From Streptomyces sp. NBC_01260 (GTDB taxonomy: Bacteria > Actinomycetota > Actinomycetes > Streptomycetales > Streptomycetaceae), in assembly GCF_036226405.1 (NCBI RefSeq), contig NZ_CP108464.1:7750001-7814000 (forward strand): a DNA stretch of 64,000 bases. Direction: 5' to 3'. Position numbers and translations under genes: made by a program. This document shows positions 10,742-19,144 of this stretch, one piece after another. Under the pieces are notes generated by a model that made no database searches, was not told where the DNA came from, and saw nothing but the letters and a program-made list of their open reading frames with translations. Numbering within the stretch: position 1 is the stretch's first letter; each line of letters begins with the position of its first letter.

Positions 10742-11173
10742 GTGGGCGGAGAGAAGGACGGCCGGTCGCAGGAGCCGCGGGCCCGCCGGCGCGGGCAGGG
10801 CGAACTGGAGTCCCAGGTGCTGACCGTGCTGGGCGGGGCGAGCGAGCCCGTCACCGCGGCATGGGTGCAGGAGCGTCTCGACGGTGGTCTGTCGTACAGC
10901 ACGGTCATCACGATCCTGACCCGGCTGCTCGACAAGCAGGCCGTCACCCGCACGGGTTCGGGACGCCCGGTTCTGTGGCAGTCGACGGCGAACGGGGCAG
11001 GCCTCACCGCCTTTCGTATGCGCCGGCTCCTTGACCAGCGGGACGACCGGGACGCCGTGCTGTCCAGCTTCGTCTCCGCGCTGTCGCCCGACGACGAGGA
11101 TCTGCTGCGGTCGCTGCTCGGCGAGAACGGCCCCGGCCCGGCCGGCCGGCCCACGGACGAATCGGAGAGCTGA
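10742..11173 (+). CDS. BlaI/MecI-family transcriptional repressor
   Basis: The 143-residue winged-helix protein reads ELESQVLTVL, VTAAWVQERL, LSYSTVITILTRLLDK and GRPVLWQ, the standard BlaI DNA-binding domain, followed by a short helical dimerisation tail (MRRLLDQRDDRDAVLSSF). GTG at 10742 is chosen for the AAGGGG 7 nt upstream; earlier in-frame starts lack a ribosome site. It is followed 3 bp later by an M56 peptidase gene, the BlaI-BlaR layout in which the membrane peptidase cleaves or inactivates the repressor. A BlaI-type palindrome lies upstream. In actinobacteria such pairs often control envelope or respiratory genes rather than beta-lactamase. Confidence 0.9.
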   Translation: MGGEKDGRSQEPRARRRGQGELESQVLTVLGGASEPVTAAWVQERLDGGLSYSTVITILTRLLDKQAVTRTGSGRPVLWQSTANGAGLTAFRMRRLLDQRDDRDAVLSSFVSALSPDDEDLLRSLLGENGPGPAGRPTDESES

Positions 11174-11176
11174 CCG

Positions 11177-12109
11177 ATGGGCGTCTTCGTCTATCTGCCC
11201 CTGGTCCTGCCTCTCACGGCGCTGCCCATCGCGCGCCTGGCGGAGCAGCACCTGCACCCGCGAAGCGCCGCCCGTCTGCTCGCGACCATCGCCGTGATCC
11301 TGGCGTCGTGCAGCACCCTGTGCCTCGGTCTTCTGGTCGTGGTCGGCACGGCCCAGCTGCCCGGCAACCCGCTCCCTGACGGCTGGTCCGACGACGAGGT
11401 CAGGAAGGCTGTCCCGCACGACAGGTTCGCGGGCAAGACGGCGATCGCCGCGCTCACGGCCGTGGCCGTGGCCTGCGCGTCCAGCGTATGGCGCCACTAC
11501 CGTTTCCGATCCCGTGCGCACCGGACGCTGGCCGGGCTGTCGACGACGGGCCAAGTCGCCGTTCTGCCCGACGGCGTGCCGTATGCGTACGCCTTACCGG
11601 GTTCGCCCGGCAGGATCATGGTGTCCTCCGCGATGCTGGACTCTCTGACGGCGGCCGAGCAGCGAGCGCTCCTCGCGCACGAGCGGGCCCATCTCGCCGG
11701 CCGGCACCACCGTCTGCTGCTCGCCGTTCAGCTGGCGGGCTGCGCGAACCCGCTGCTGCGGCCGCTGCGTGCGGCCATCACGTACAGCACGGAGCGCTGG
11801 GCCGACGAGGAGGCCGCCGTCGACACCGGGGACCGGCGGCTCACCGCCCGCGCTGTCGGCAAGGCGGCGATCATCTCGCACCGGGCCGCCACCGAGACCG
11901 TCGCGGCCTTCGCCGCGGCCGGTCCCGTCCCCCGGCGGGTCGCCGCCCTGCTGGGCCCCGTACCGCCGGAGCAGGGCTGGCCACCGGTTCACACCCCGAC
12001 GGGGATCGCGGCGTCCGTCGCCGCGGTGGGAACAGCCCTGTCCACCCTGTCCTCGCTGAACGCGGCCTTCGCGCTCTTCGTCGCACTGGAAGCGGCGACG
12101 CCGCTGTAG
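11177..12109 (+). CDS. M56-family membrane metallopeptidase (BlaR1-like protease without sensor domain)
   Basis: The 310-residue protein has hydrophobic segments near residues 5-20, 35-57, 86-101 and 283-305. The zinc motif is HERAH (168-172) in LLAHERAHLAGRHH, and the likely third ligand is in WADEEAA (about 211). There is no penicillin-binding sensor domain, so the signal is unknown. Only 3 bp separate it from the BlaI-type gene, implying one transcript and a protease-repressor pair. Residue L140 is encoded by TTA (11594-11596), which in Streptomyces needs the developmentally regulated bldA tRNA, so full-length protein may only appear late in growth. Confidence 0.88.
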   Translation: MGVFVYLPLVLPLTALPIARLAEQHLHPRSAARLLATIAVILASCSTLCLGLLVVVGTAQLPGNPLPDGWSDDEVRKAVPHDRFAGKTAIAALTAVAVACASSVWRHYRFRSRAHRTLAGLSTTGQVAVLPDGVPYAYALPGSPGRIMVSSAMLDSLTAAEQRALLAHERAHLAGRHHRLLLAVQLAGCANPLLRPLRAAITYSTERWADEEAAVDTGDRRLTARAVGKAAIISHRAATETVAAFAAAGPVPRRVAALLGPVPPEQGWPPVHTPTGIAASVAAVGTALSTLSSLNAAFALFVALEAATPL

Positions 12110-12264
12110 CTCGCGTGGCACCCGGTTCACCGGACCCGGCGGCCAGGGACCGGGTCCGGAGCCACGACTACCGTTCCCGGGGCCGACCGGGCCGACCGGG
12201 CCGGCTGCCCGGCGACCGGCCGCCGCCGGGGCCACAGGGCCCGGTTCGCTCCCCACCTGCCCCG

Positions 12265-14499
12265 TCAGCGCAGGGAGTCGGGCAGTTTCTCCCGGTGGAT
12301 GATGCCCAGGCGCTGCGTGGCACGGGTCAGCGCCACGTACAGGTCGCTGGTCCCGAACCGGGCGGGCTCCACGACCAGAACATGGTCGAATTCGAGCCCC
12401 TTGGCCTGCCGCGGGTCGAGCAGCACCACCGGACGGGCCAGATCGGGCTCGGCACCGGCCGTGACTCCTTCCAGCGGAGCCGCGATCTCCTCGTGGAGCG
12501 CCGCCGGCGCGATCACCGCGAGGCGCCCCTCCTCGGGCGTCAACTCAGCGACCGCCAGCGCCACCGCGCCCGCCAGGTCCTCCCCGGCGTCCCGTGTCCA
12601 CGGCACCTCGCCGGTGGACCGCACCGAGCCCGGCGGCTCGAAGGAAGGGTCCTCGGCCCGTACGACCCCGGCGGCCAGCTCCATGATCTCGGCAGGCGTG
12701 CGGTAGTTGACCTTGAGGGTGGCGTGCTCGAAGCGGTCACCGACGTACGGCTCCAGGATCTTCTCCCACGAGCCGACGCCGGCCTCCTCGGAGGTCTGGG
12801 CGGGGTCACCGACCAGCGTCATCGCGCGGGTCGGCGAACGGCGCATCAGCAGCCGCCACGCCATCGGCGACAACTCCTGTGCCTCGTCGACGATGATGTG
12901 CCCGAACGCCCAGGTCCGGTCGGCGGCGGCGCGCTCCGCCGCACTGCGGTGGTCGGCCTCCTCCTGCCGCTCCGCCATCCGTTCGGCGTCGATGATGTCG
13001 TGCGCGGCGAGCGTCTCGGACTCCTCGTCCTCGAACTCGTAGGACTCCGAACCCCTCGACAGCTCCAGAACGCCCTGCGCGTACGCGATCCGCTCCTGGC
13101 GCTCGGCCTCGGCGGCGGCCCGCTCGGCGCTGTCGTCGACCCCGAGGAGCTCCGCCACCTCGTCGAGCAGCGGAACGTCGGCAGGGGTCCAGGTCCCTTC
13201 GCCGGGGGCGCGCCGGATGGCTTCGGCGTCCTCGGCCGGTACGTACAGGGGGCCGGCCAGGTAGTCGGAGAGGAACCGCTCCGGGGTGAGGGGCGGCCAC
13301 AGCTCGTCGGCGGCGGAGTGCACCTCCTTGCTGACGGCGACGTTGCTGCCGAGCTGGGCGATGTCGTCGGGACCGAGGAAGTTGGGACCGCCGTGCGGGT
13401 CGGCGCCGATGCGCTCGGTGAGCTGCGAGGTCAGGGCGTCGATGATCCGGAACGCGAAGTGCGGGCGGGCGAGGTTGTGGGGCAGGAGGGTGTCGCGGGC
13501 CGCCTGCCGGGCCTCGTACGCGATCTCCCAGTCGAGGACGAGGTCGCCGTCATCGTGCGCGATGACCAGCGGGGCGCCGGGCTCGGGCAGCTGCTGCCGG
13601 TCGCGGACGGCGAGGGCGAGTGCCTCCGCCATCGCCGCGCCGCCCTTGACTGCGGCGGCGCGGCGGGTGTCGGTGCCGTCGGCGTGGACCCCGGGGAAGA
13701 GCTCGGCCTGGGTGGCGAGCAGGACACCGGTCTCGCCGAGCGCGGGCAGCACCTCGCCGATGTAGCGCAGGAAGGCCGGGTTGGGGCCCACGATCAGGAC
13801 GGCGCGCTTGGCGAGCAGCTCGCGGTGCTCGTACAGCAGGAAGGCGGCCCGATGCAGCGCCACCGCTGTCTTGCCGGTGCCGGGACCGCCCTCGACGACG
13901 AGAACACCGCGGTGCGGCGCGCGGATGATGCGGTCCTGCTCCGCCTGGATGGTCCGCACGATGTCGCCCATGCGGCCGGTGCGGGCGGAGTTCACGGCGG
14001 CGAGCAGTACGGCGTCGCCGCTCGGGTCCTCGAAGCCGGTGCGCTCCCGGTCCCCGACGTCGAGGATCTCGTCGTGCAGTTCGGTGACGACCCGGCCCTC
14101 GGTGGTGATGTGCCGGCGCCGGCGCAGCCCCATGGTGGTGTGACCGGTGGCGAGATAGAAGGGGCGGGCCACCGGCGCGCGCCAGTCGATCAGCAGAGGT
14201 GTGTGCGCGGTGTCGTCCTCGCGGATTCCGACCCGGCCGATGTGGTGGGCCGCGCCGCTGGAGAGATCGATGCGGCCGAAACACAGCGAGCCGTCCACGG
14301 CATTCAGGGCAGCGAGCAGACCTGAGCGTTCAGCGACGAGCACATCGCGCTCGTGACGGGCCTGTAGACCCGTTCCGACCGGCGTCAGCGCGTCCTGGAC
14401 CTGCTGGGCGGCTACTCCGCGCAGCGCGTCGACACGGTCGTAGAGCCGGTCGATGAATGCCTGCTCCTTCTGCAATTCGGAGCTTTCCCGAGTTGACAA
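12265..14499 (-). CDS. HelD-type superfamily 1 helicase-like ATPase acting on RNA polymerase
   Basis: The 744-residue protein begins ELQKEQAFIDRLYDRVDALR, the N-terminal coiled-coil arm of HelD proteins. Walker A is GGPGTGKTAVAL, Walker B HIIVDEAQELSPMAW, then VGDPAQTSE, VNYRTPAEI and VALTRATQRLG, the UvrD/Rep-type motifs. HelD proteins bind RNA polymerase and release stalled or inhibitor-bound complexes. Some actinobacterial members (HelR) protect against rifamycins, but I cannot assign this one to that group. A TTG start at 14499 is chosen because GGGAG lies 6-7 nt upstream and the protein then begins MSTRESSELQKEQ; the frame is open further up through the leader hairpins. Confidence 0.88.
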   Translation of the reverse strand: MSTRESSELQKEQAFIDRLYDRVDALRGVAAQQVQDALTPVGTGLQARHERDVLVAERSGLLAALNAVDGSLCFGRIDLSSGAAHHIGRVGIREDDTAHTPLLIDWRAPVARPFYLATGHTTMGLRRRRHITTEGRVVTELHDEILDVGDRERTGFEDPSGDAVLLAAVNSARTGRMGDIVRTIQAEQDRIIRAPHRGVLVVEGGPGTGKTAVALHRAAFLLYEHRELLAKRAVLIVGPNPAFLRYIGEVLPALGETGVLLATQAELFPGVHADGTDTRRAAAVKGGAAMAEALALAVRDRQQLPEPGAPLVIAHDDGDLVLDWEIAYEARQAARDTLLPHNLARPHFAFRIIDALTSQLTERIGADPHGGPNFLGPDDIAQLGSNVAVSKEVHSAADELWPPLTPERFLSDYLAGPLYVPAEDAEAIRRAPGEGTWTPADVPLLDEVAELLGVDDSAERAAAEAERQERIAYAQGVLELSRGSESYEFEDEESETLAAHDIIDAERMAERQEEADHRSAAERAAADRTWAFGHIIVDEAQELSPMAWRLLMRRSPTRAMTLVGDPAQTSEEAGVGSWEKILEPYVGDRFEHATLKVNYRTPAEIMELAAGVVRAEDPSFEPPGSVRSTGEVPWTRDAGEDLAGAVALAVAELTPEEGRLAVIAPAALHEEIAAPLEGVTAGAEPDLARPVVLLDPRQAKGLEFDHVLVVEPARFGTSDLYVALTRATQRLGIIHREKLPDSLR

Positions 14500-14532
14500 A
14501 ATGGCTCCCTGCCGGATATGGTTTTGCTTAGT

Positions 14533-14606
14533 GGCCCCCAGTGAGGGGCCTTTTCTGTGGGCGCACAGAAACACTCAATATACTCGGGAAAATCCCCGGT
14601 CCGCAA
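14533..14606 (-). promoter_or_regulatory. helD promoter and structured leader
   Basis: On the minus strand TTGCGG (14606-14601) and TATATT (14582-14577) are separated by 18 bp. The -35 element lies inside the terminator palindrome of the upstream lysozyme gene. Downstream, before the start codon, come two hairpins: TTCTGTG/CACAGAA (14553-14570) and GGCCCC/GGGGCC (14533-14550). On the plus strand the second hairpin is followed by TTTTC. I did not see the published rifamycin-associated element. Confidence 0.4.
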
Positions 14607-14623
14607 TTGCGGACCGGGGATTT
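14590..14623 (-). terminator. terminator of the GH25 lysozyme gene
   Basis: This is a perfect 34-bp palindrome (core GGTCCGCAATTGCGGACC) flanked by A/T runs, 63-96 bp after the lysozyme stop and between two genes read on the minus strand. Confidence 0.8.
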
Positions 14624-14677
14624 CTTGCGTCTCCGGACGGTCGGTCCCCCTGCCCCGGACAGCTCCGCGGGGGCTGC

Positions 14678-15007
14678 GGCTCGGGTCAGTTCCAGCGGTC
14701 CTGGTTGATGAAGTGGCTGAAGCCGCGCCAGGAGTTGGGGCCCATCACGCCGTCGACGGGGCCGGTGTAGCCGTTCTGGGCGGCGAGTCGCTGGAGGGCT
14801 GCCCAGGTGTTGGTACCGGGTACGCCGTCGATGGGTCCGGTGTAGCCCCAGTTACGCATGTTCTGCTGGAGCGCGGCATACGTGTGGGGCCCGGGGACCC
14901 CGTCGATCGGGCCGGTGTAACCGGACTCGATCCGCAGCCAGTTCTGCGTCCGCTGCCACATCACCGGACCGGGAACACCATCCTGCTCCGTCGACGTCTT
15001 CGGCAGC
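14678..15007 (-). repeat. 330-bp inverted duplication, copy A (peptidoglycan-binding module)
   Basis: This matches 16476-16805 on the opposite strand over its whole length; reading both copies I found a single base difference (Ala versus Thr codon in QRLA/TQNG). It covers the C-terminal four-repeat module and 8 bp beyond the stop codon. Confidence 0.9.
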
Positions 15008-15771
15008 GAGTCCCCTCCGGACGGCGGGTCGGTCGCCTCGGTGAGGTCGAACGCCCAGGAGCGGGCGCGGCTGAGGTCGACGGGGGACGCGCCGCCGGCG
15101 CCGCCGGAGGAGGTGTACTGATGGGCTGCCCAGTCGGGGTAGTGGCCGCCGAGGTCGGGCGCGCCGGGCCAGGTGCCGTCGTTGGCTCCCCAGGAGGCCG
15201 CCCACAGGTGGGCGCCGGCGGCGACGGTGGCGGTCCAGGTGCCCGCGCGCAGTGCGCCGGTGCTGATGTAGAACCAGGGCACATAGCTTCCGACGCGTTC
15301 GCGTACCCGGTTGAACCAGGTGGACACATCGGCGTCGTTCCACAGGCGGGTGGAGTCGTCGAGCACCTCCACGTCGAGCGCGAGCACGTCGCCGACGCGG
15401 TAGTCGTGCAGATGGTCCACGAAGTAGTCGGCCGCTGCGGCGGGGCCGAGGAAGTCTCCCGACAACCAGTAGTGACCCACTCGCAGGCCCGCGGCGCGGG
15501 CGCCGTCGACATGGCCGGGATACGAGGACGAGGTGTAGGGGCCCTCGGTGAGCTGGCATCCGCCGGCCTTGACGATGACGAACTGCCGGCCTTCCGCGGC
15601 GGCGCGGGCGTAGTCGATGCCCAGCTGGTTGTTCGAGACGTCCAGGCCCTCCAGGTCTGCTGCCTGGGCGCGGGGCGGGCCGGCCGCGGTTGCGGCACCG
15701 GCGGCCGTGAGTATCCCGGCCGGGGTCAGGGCCGTTGCCGCGGCGGCGCGAATCAGGGTTCTCCTGCGCAT
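14686..15771 (-). CDS. secreted GH25 lysozyme with peptidoglycan-binding repeats
   Basis: The 361-residue protein has a twin-arginine-like signal (RRRTLIRAAAATALTP) with cleavage near residues 30-38. The GH25 muramidase domain follows: LEGLDVSNNQ, FVIVKAGG, HYWLSGD, and the catalytic-type pair in VLALDVEVLDD. The linker PPSGGDSLPKTSTEQ leads to a ~105-residue tail of four DGVPG-type repeats ending WRGFSHFINQDRWN. The enzyme should cut the MurNAc-GlcNAc bond of peptidoglycan outside the cell. ATG at 15771 follows GGAGGAAGC. It is divergent from an M23-type gene that carries the same tail, with 153 bp between the two starts. Confidence 0.9.
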   Translation of the reverse strand: MRRRTLIRAAAATALTPAGILTAAGAATAAGPPRAQAADLEGLDVSNNQLGIDYARAAAEGRQFVIVKAGGCQLTEGPYTSSSYPGHVDGARAAGLRVGHYWLSGDFLGPAAAADYFVDHLHDYRVGDVLALDVEVLDDSTRLWNDADVSTWFNRVRERVGSYVPWFYISTGALRAGTWTATVAAGAHLWAASWGANDGTWPGAPDLGGHYPDWAAHQYTSSGGAGGASPVDLSRARSWAFDLTEATDPPSGGDSLPKTSTEQDGVPGPVMWQRTQNWLRIESGYTGPIDGVPGPHTYAALQQNMRNWGYTGPIDGVPGTNTWAALQRLAAQNGYTGPVDGVMGPNSWRGFSHFINQDRWN

Positions 15772-15924
15772 GCTTCCTCCGGTGAGGTGTGGGGCTCCCC
15801 GCAGTGGACGGGCCATGTGCCTATCGAGGATGTGTCATGTGCTTATCAAAATCTATGCGCGTAGGTTACCGTGACTCCGCCTCGCTCTGGCAAGTCAAGT
15901 CGCCGTAGTATCAAGGGAGTTGCC

Positions 15925-16797
15925 GTGCAGAAGAACCATGGGTCCGACGACGGCCAGGGGGGTCGGCCGCGGATCGAGATGAGCCGGCGCACGCTGCTGA
16001 GGGGCTCGGTCACCACGCTCGGTCTGGCGGCCGGCGGCGTGCTGTTCTCGGGGAATGCCGCCCAGGCGCTGGACATCTACAACCCGTTCAGCGGATACCG
16101 GATCACCGGTACCTGGCAGGACCACCTCAACGACGGCTCGTTGGGTGGAATCGACTACGGGATGGGCGTCGGCACCGCGCTGCCGGCCGCGGGTGCCGGT
16201 GTCATCACCAATATCCCGGACAACGGTACCGGTGGACACACGGTGACCATCACCCACAGCGACGGGTACCGGACGCAGTACATGCACCTGTCCCAGTTCC
16301 TGCTGGCCAACGGCGCCTCGGTCGGAAAGGGAGGGGTCGTCGGGTACTCCGGCGGTGCCGTCGGAGCCCCCGGCTCGGGAAGCTCCACCGGACCGCACGT
16401 GCACTGGCATCTGATCACGCCGGGCGGTACCCGGGTCAACCCGCTGGACTACCTGCGGGGAGGAGGCGGTGGTGGGCTGCCGAAGACGTCGACGGAGCAG
16501 GATGGTGTTCCCGGTCCGGTGATGTGGCAGCGGACGCAGAACTGGCTGCGGATCGAGTCCGGTTACACCGGCCCGATCGACGGGGTCCCCGGGCCCCACA
16601 CGTATGCCGCGCTCCAGCAGAACATGCGTAACTGGGGCTACACCGGACCCATCGACGGCGTACCCGGTACCAACACCTGGGCAGCCCTCCAGCGACTCGC
16701 CACCCAGAACGGCTACACCGGCCCCGTCGACGGCGTGATGGGCCCCAACTCCTGGCGCGGCTTCAGCCACTTCATCAACCAGGACCGCTGGAACTGA
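15925..16797 (+). CDS. secreted M23-like peptidase with peptidoglycan-binding repeats
   Basis: The 290-residue protein has a twin-arginine signal (SRRTLLRGSVTTLGLAAGG). The M23/LytM-like domain (about residues 55-180) shows GYRTQYMHLSQF and GPHVHWHL, the HxH ligand pair. The usual H-x3-D ligand motif reads LGGID: the aspartate is present, the first histidine is leucine. Activity is therefore uncertain. The tail is the same four-repeat module as in the divergent GH25 lysozyme, 104 of about 105 residues identical by eye. GTG at 15925 is chosen because GGGAG lies 6 nt upstream; an internal ATG at 15979 is the alternative. Confidence 0.85.
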   Translation: MQKNHGSDDGQGGRPRIEMSRRTLLRGSVTTLGLAAGGVLFSGNAAQALDIYNPFSGYRITGTWQDHLNDGSLGGIDYGMGVGTALPAAGAGVITNIPDNGTGGHTVTITHSDGYRTQYMHLSQFLLANGASVGKGGVVGYSGGAVGAPGSGSSTGPHVHWHLITPGGTRVNPLDYLRGGGGGGLPKTSTEQDGVPGPVMWQRTQNWLRIESGYTGPIDGVPGPHTYAALQQNMRNWGYTGPIDGVPGTNTWAALQRLATQNGYTGPVDGVMGPNSWRGFSHFINQDRWN

Positions 16798-16805
16798 CCC
16801 GAGCC
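16476..16805 (+). repeat. 330-bp inverted duplication, copy B (peptidoglycan-binding module)
   Basis: This is the partner of 14678-15007. The match starts at the LPKTSTEQ linker and ends 8 bp past the stop codon. Confidence 0.9.
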
Positions 16806-16870
16806 CCCGCAGGGCATCGGCGGGCCGCGGTTGTCCTGCGGGACTCGGGACAGCCCTTAGGCTTCTGGTC

Positions 16871-17446
16871 ATGAACACGGCTTCGACCGGCGGCAGGACC
16901 CCCGGGCCCGTCATCCTGGACGCGATGGAGCTGACGTCCGATCGGGGCCTCGGCGCCCGGTTCGCGGCGTCGGCCCATCGCATCCTGGCGGACCTGGTCC
17001 GTGAAGGCGCCGCACTGGGGTGGGTCGATCCCCCCTCGCCCGACGAGGTGGCGGAACTCCTCGACCACGTCTTCTCCGCGGTGCACGCGGGCGATGCCGC
17101 CCTGCGCGCCGCCTACCTGGACCGTCAGCTCGTCGGGCTTGGGTACTGGCTGCGCCACACGCGGCCCACCCATCGTCCGCACGCCGATCTCGAAAAGATC
17201 GCGGTGGCTGCCACTGCCCACGGTCGCGGCATCGGCCGGGCGCTGACCGCCGCGCTGATCGCCGACGCCGGGCGGGCGGGGATCGAGGTCCTCACGCTGG
17301 ACGCCCGCGGCGACAACAGCGCCGCCCTGCACCTCTACCGGTCGCTGGGCTTCACCGAGTACGGGCGTCTGCCCGGCTTCGTCGCCGTCGGTGAACTCCG
17401 CTACGACAAGGTCTTCTGCATGATGGACTTCCGCCACGAGGGGTGA
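16871..17446 (+). CDS. GNAT-family N-acetyltransferase
   Basis: The 191-residue protein has the acetyl-CoA loop as AATAHGRGIGRALTAALIADA, with LTLDARGDNSAALHLYRSLGFTEYGRLPGF downstream. This C-terminal arrangement is typical of single-domain GNAT enzymes. The N-terminal half (RILADLVREGAALGWVDPP) matches a Streptomyces subfamily of unknown substrate. It stands alone between the M23 gene and a nitrobindin gene, so context gives no hint of its acceptor. Confidence 0.85.
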   Translation: MNTASTGGRTPGPVILDAMELTSDRGLGARFAASAHRILADLVREGAALGWVDPPSPDEVAELLDHVFSAVHAGDAALRAAYLDRQLVGLGYWLRHTRPTHRPHADLEKIAVAATAHGRGIGRALTAALIADAGRAGIEVLTLDARGDNSAALHLYRSLGFTEYGRLPGFVAVGELRYDKVFCMMDFRHEG

Positions 17447-17571
17447 CTCCCGTGCTGAGGAGGGAGTATGACGGCACGGATGCGTGAGGGCATGGACGCG
17501 GCCCGCTCGCGTGCCGTGGGCCTAAGCTGCCGGCTGACACCGGTACCATCCCCGACTCAGGAGCGCGCAAG

Positions 17572-18120
17572 ATGTTCGACCCCGTCCAGAAGCACCCGTA
17601 TCCCGACGCGTTCCGGCCGGACGAAGCGCCTGCACCGCACGCACTGCTCGCACCGCTGACCGGGTTCCTGGGCACCTGGGCCGGGCGGGGCCGCGGTGAG
17701 TACCCGACGCTCGCCGAGGAGTTCCGGTACGCGCAGGAGGTGACCTTCAGTCATGACGGACGGCCCTTCCTCCACTACGAGGCGCGCGCCTGGCTGCTGG
17801 ACGCGGACGGTGCCCCGCTGCGGCCGTCGGCCCGGGAGAGCGGCTGGTGGCGGATGCAGCCGGACGGGCGCGTGGAGGCGCTGATCACCCAGCCCACCGG
17901 TATCGCGGAGATCCTGACCGGCCGCGCGGCCGACGGCGCTGCCGACCTCGCCACCCATCAGGTCGCTCTCGCTCCCACAGCGAAGGAAGTCAGCGCCACC
18001 CGCCGCCGCTACACCCTGACGGACGACGGCACGCTCGAATTCGTCCATGACCTCGCGGCGGTCGGTCAGCCGCTCCAGCACCACCTTTCGGCGCAGCTCC
18101 GACGCGAGGGCGGGAGCTGA
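17572..18120 (+). CDS. nitrobindin-family haem-binding beta-barrel protein
   Basis: The 182-residue protein carries the nitrobindin signature [15 protein letters not shown], then [32 protein letters not shown] and the His-containing C-terminus [12 protein letters not shown] that supplies the proximal haem ligand. Members form a ten-stranded barrel with ferric haem and act on nitric oxide or peroxynitrite in the cytoplasm. It is monocistronic here. Its length is normal. Confidence 0.85.
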   Translation: MFDPVQKHPYPDAFRPDEAPAPHALLAPLTGFLGTWAGRGRGEYPTLAEEFRYAQEVTFSHDGRPFLHYEARAWLLDADGAPLRPSARESGWWRMQPDGRVEALITQPTGIAEILTGRAADGAADLATHQVALAPTAKEVSATRRRYTLTDDGTLEFVHDLAAVGQPLQHHLSAQLRREGGS

Positions 18121-18151
18121 GCCCTCAGGGGCGGTGCACCGGGGCGGTGCC

Positions 18152-18191
18152 GACTTCCTTGCCGGTGTGGTGACTTCCGTGCCGGTGTGGT
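18152..18191 (+). repeat. 20-bp tandem repeat, two copies
   Basis: GACTTCC-T/G-TGCCGGTGTGGT occurs twice head to tail with one mismatch, in the short gap between the nitrobindin gene and a hydrolase pseudogene. Confidence 0.6.
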
Positions 18192-18224
18192 CACTTGGGC
18201 TCCGCCCTGCCTGACCGCCCGCGT

Positions 18225-18595
18225 TCACGCCTTTGTCAGGACGTCCCGCAGCCGGGCCGCGTACGCCCGCGGATGCGTGCTGTTGCCGTTGTGTCCGCCG
18301 GGGAACGTGACGACTTCCCGGCCGACCGGCTCGGCGGGGCTCTGCGCGCACTGTCCGACGAAACCCGAAGGCGCCGTGGCGCTGCCGCTCGCGGGCACGA
18401 TGTGTACGGGAGTCGCCCGCAGCGCTTCCTGGTCGAGCTCGGCGTCGATGACCGCGGTGCAGCGGTCCACGAGCAGGCCGAGCAGATCGGTGCTGCGGTC
18501 CGCGTCGCCCTCACCGCTCTGGGAGACGAGCGCAGCGGGCCGGAGTCGCGGACTTCGCAGTGGAGCGTGGCGCCGTCTGTCGTGAGTCTCTGCAT
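18225..18595 (-). pseudogene. alpha/beta-hydrolase remnant (frameshifted, internally deleted)
   Basis: The start MQRLTTDGATLHCEVRDSGP is a typical alpha/beta-hydrolase N-terminus in one frame. After a frameshift near 18540 it continues as ALVSQSGEGDADRSTDLLG in a second frame. It then jumps to the family's C-terminus: ALRATPVHIVPASGSATAPSG and VVTFPGGHNGNSTHPRAYAARL. The catalytic Ser nucleophile region and lid are missing, about 150 residues. Only about 120 codons of an expected ~280 remain, so it cannot be functional. Confidence 0.7.
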
Positions 18596-18963
18596 GGGTC
18601 CATCCGCGACCCCTGTTCGACCGCGCCCGGGGCGCTGCTTCCGGGGTGCCCAAATGTCCTGATTGCGCAACTAGTCAGAATTGCAGCTAATTAACCCTCA
18701 GGGCACCTTTTCTGTGGCTCAAAGGTTATTAATATCCAGCAAATCGCCCGTTTCGGGCGCAGTGGTCAGCATCACTTTTCTGGCCCCGGGACGCGGGGTG
18801 TCCGCCTTCGGTTCCCTGTTGCGCCAAGAAAATTGACTTCCCCGGGGAGGTCTGATGGTGAGTATTTCCTTTAATTGATCTTGCGATTCAATTGAGATCC
18901 AGAATTCAGGGCTTGTTTCGCTCGGCGTTTCTCGCTTACGGTCACCGTCAATCCGGATGGAAC

Positions 18964-19128
18964 GCCGAATCCTGCCGCCGTCCGGAAACCCGACCCACTC
19001 ACGTACGGCAGGAGCGGGGGACCCAGGTTTGCCGCCGGTCCGGTATCCGGAGCGGCTAGGGGTGAAGTCGCCATCACGGGCGGCCGGACATCTCCAGTCC
19101 GAACCCGACAGCTCACCTCGCAGGCGGC
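18964..19128 (+). promoter_or_regulatory. ydaO/yuaA-type c-di-AMP riboswitch
   Basis: The sequence shows the conserved ydaO pieces in order: GCCGAATCCTG at the 5' end, GGAGCGGGGGACCCA, GGGGTGAA, and CCGAACCCGACAGCTCACCT followed by CGCAGGCG. They are spaced as in the aptamer. It ends about 16 nt before the start codon of a LysM-SLT wall hydrolase. Streptomyces use this class, which turns expression off when c-di-AMP binds, for wall hydrolases. An AT-rich promoter region (about 18670-18910) precedes it. Confidence 0.85.
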
Positions 19129-19144
19129 GGAGAGGAAATGCGCC

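Noticed and set aside
14500..14620. Published rifamycin-associated element upstream of helD
   Set aside because: I looked for its GGGGCTT...AAGCCCC pattern and found only unrelated palindromes, so I do not name the gene helR.
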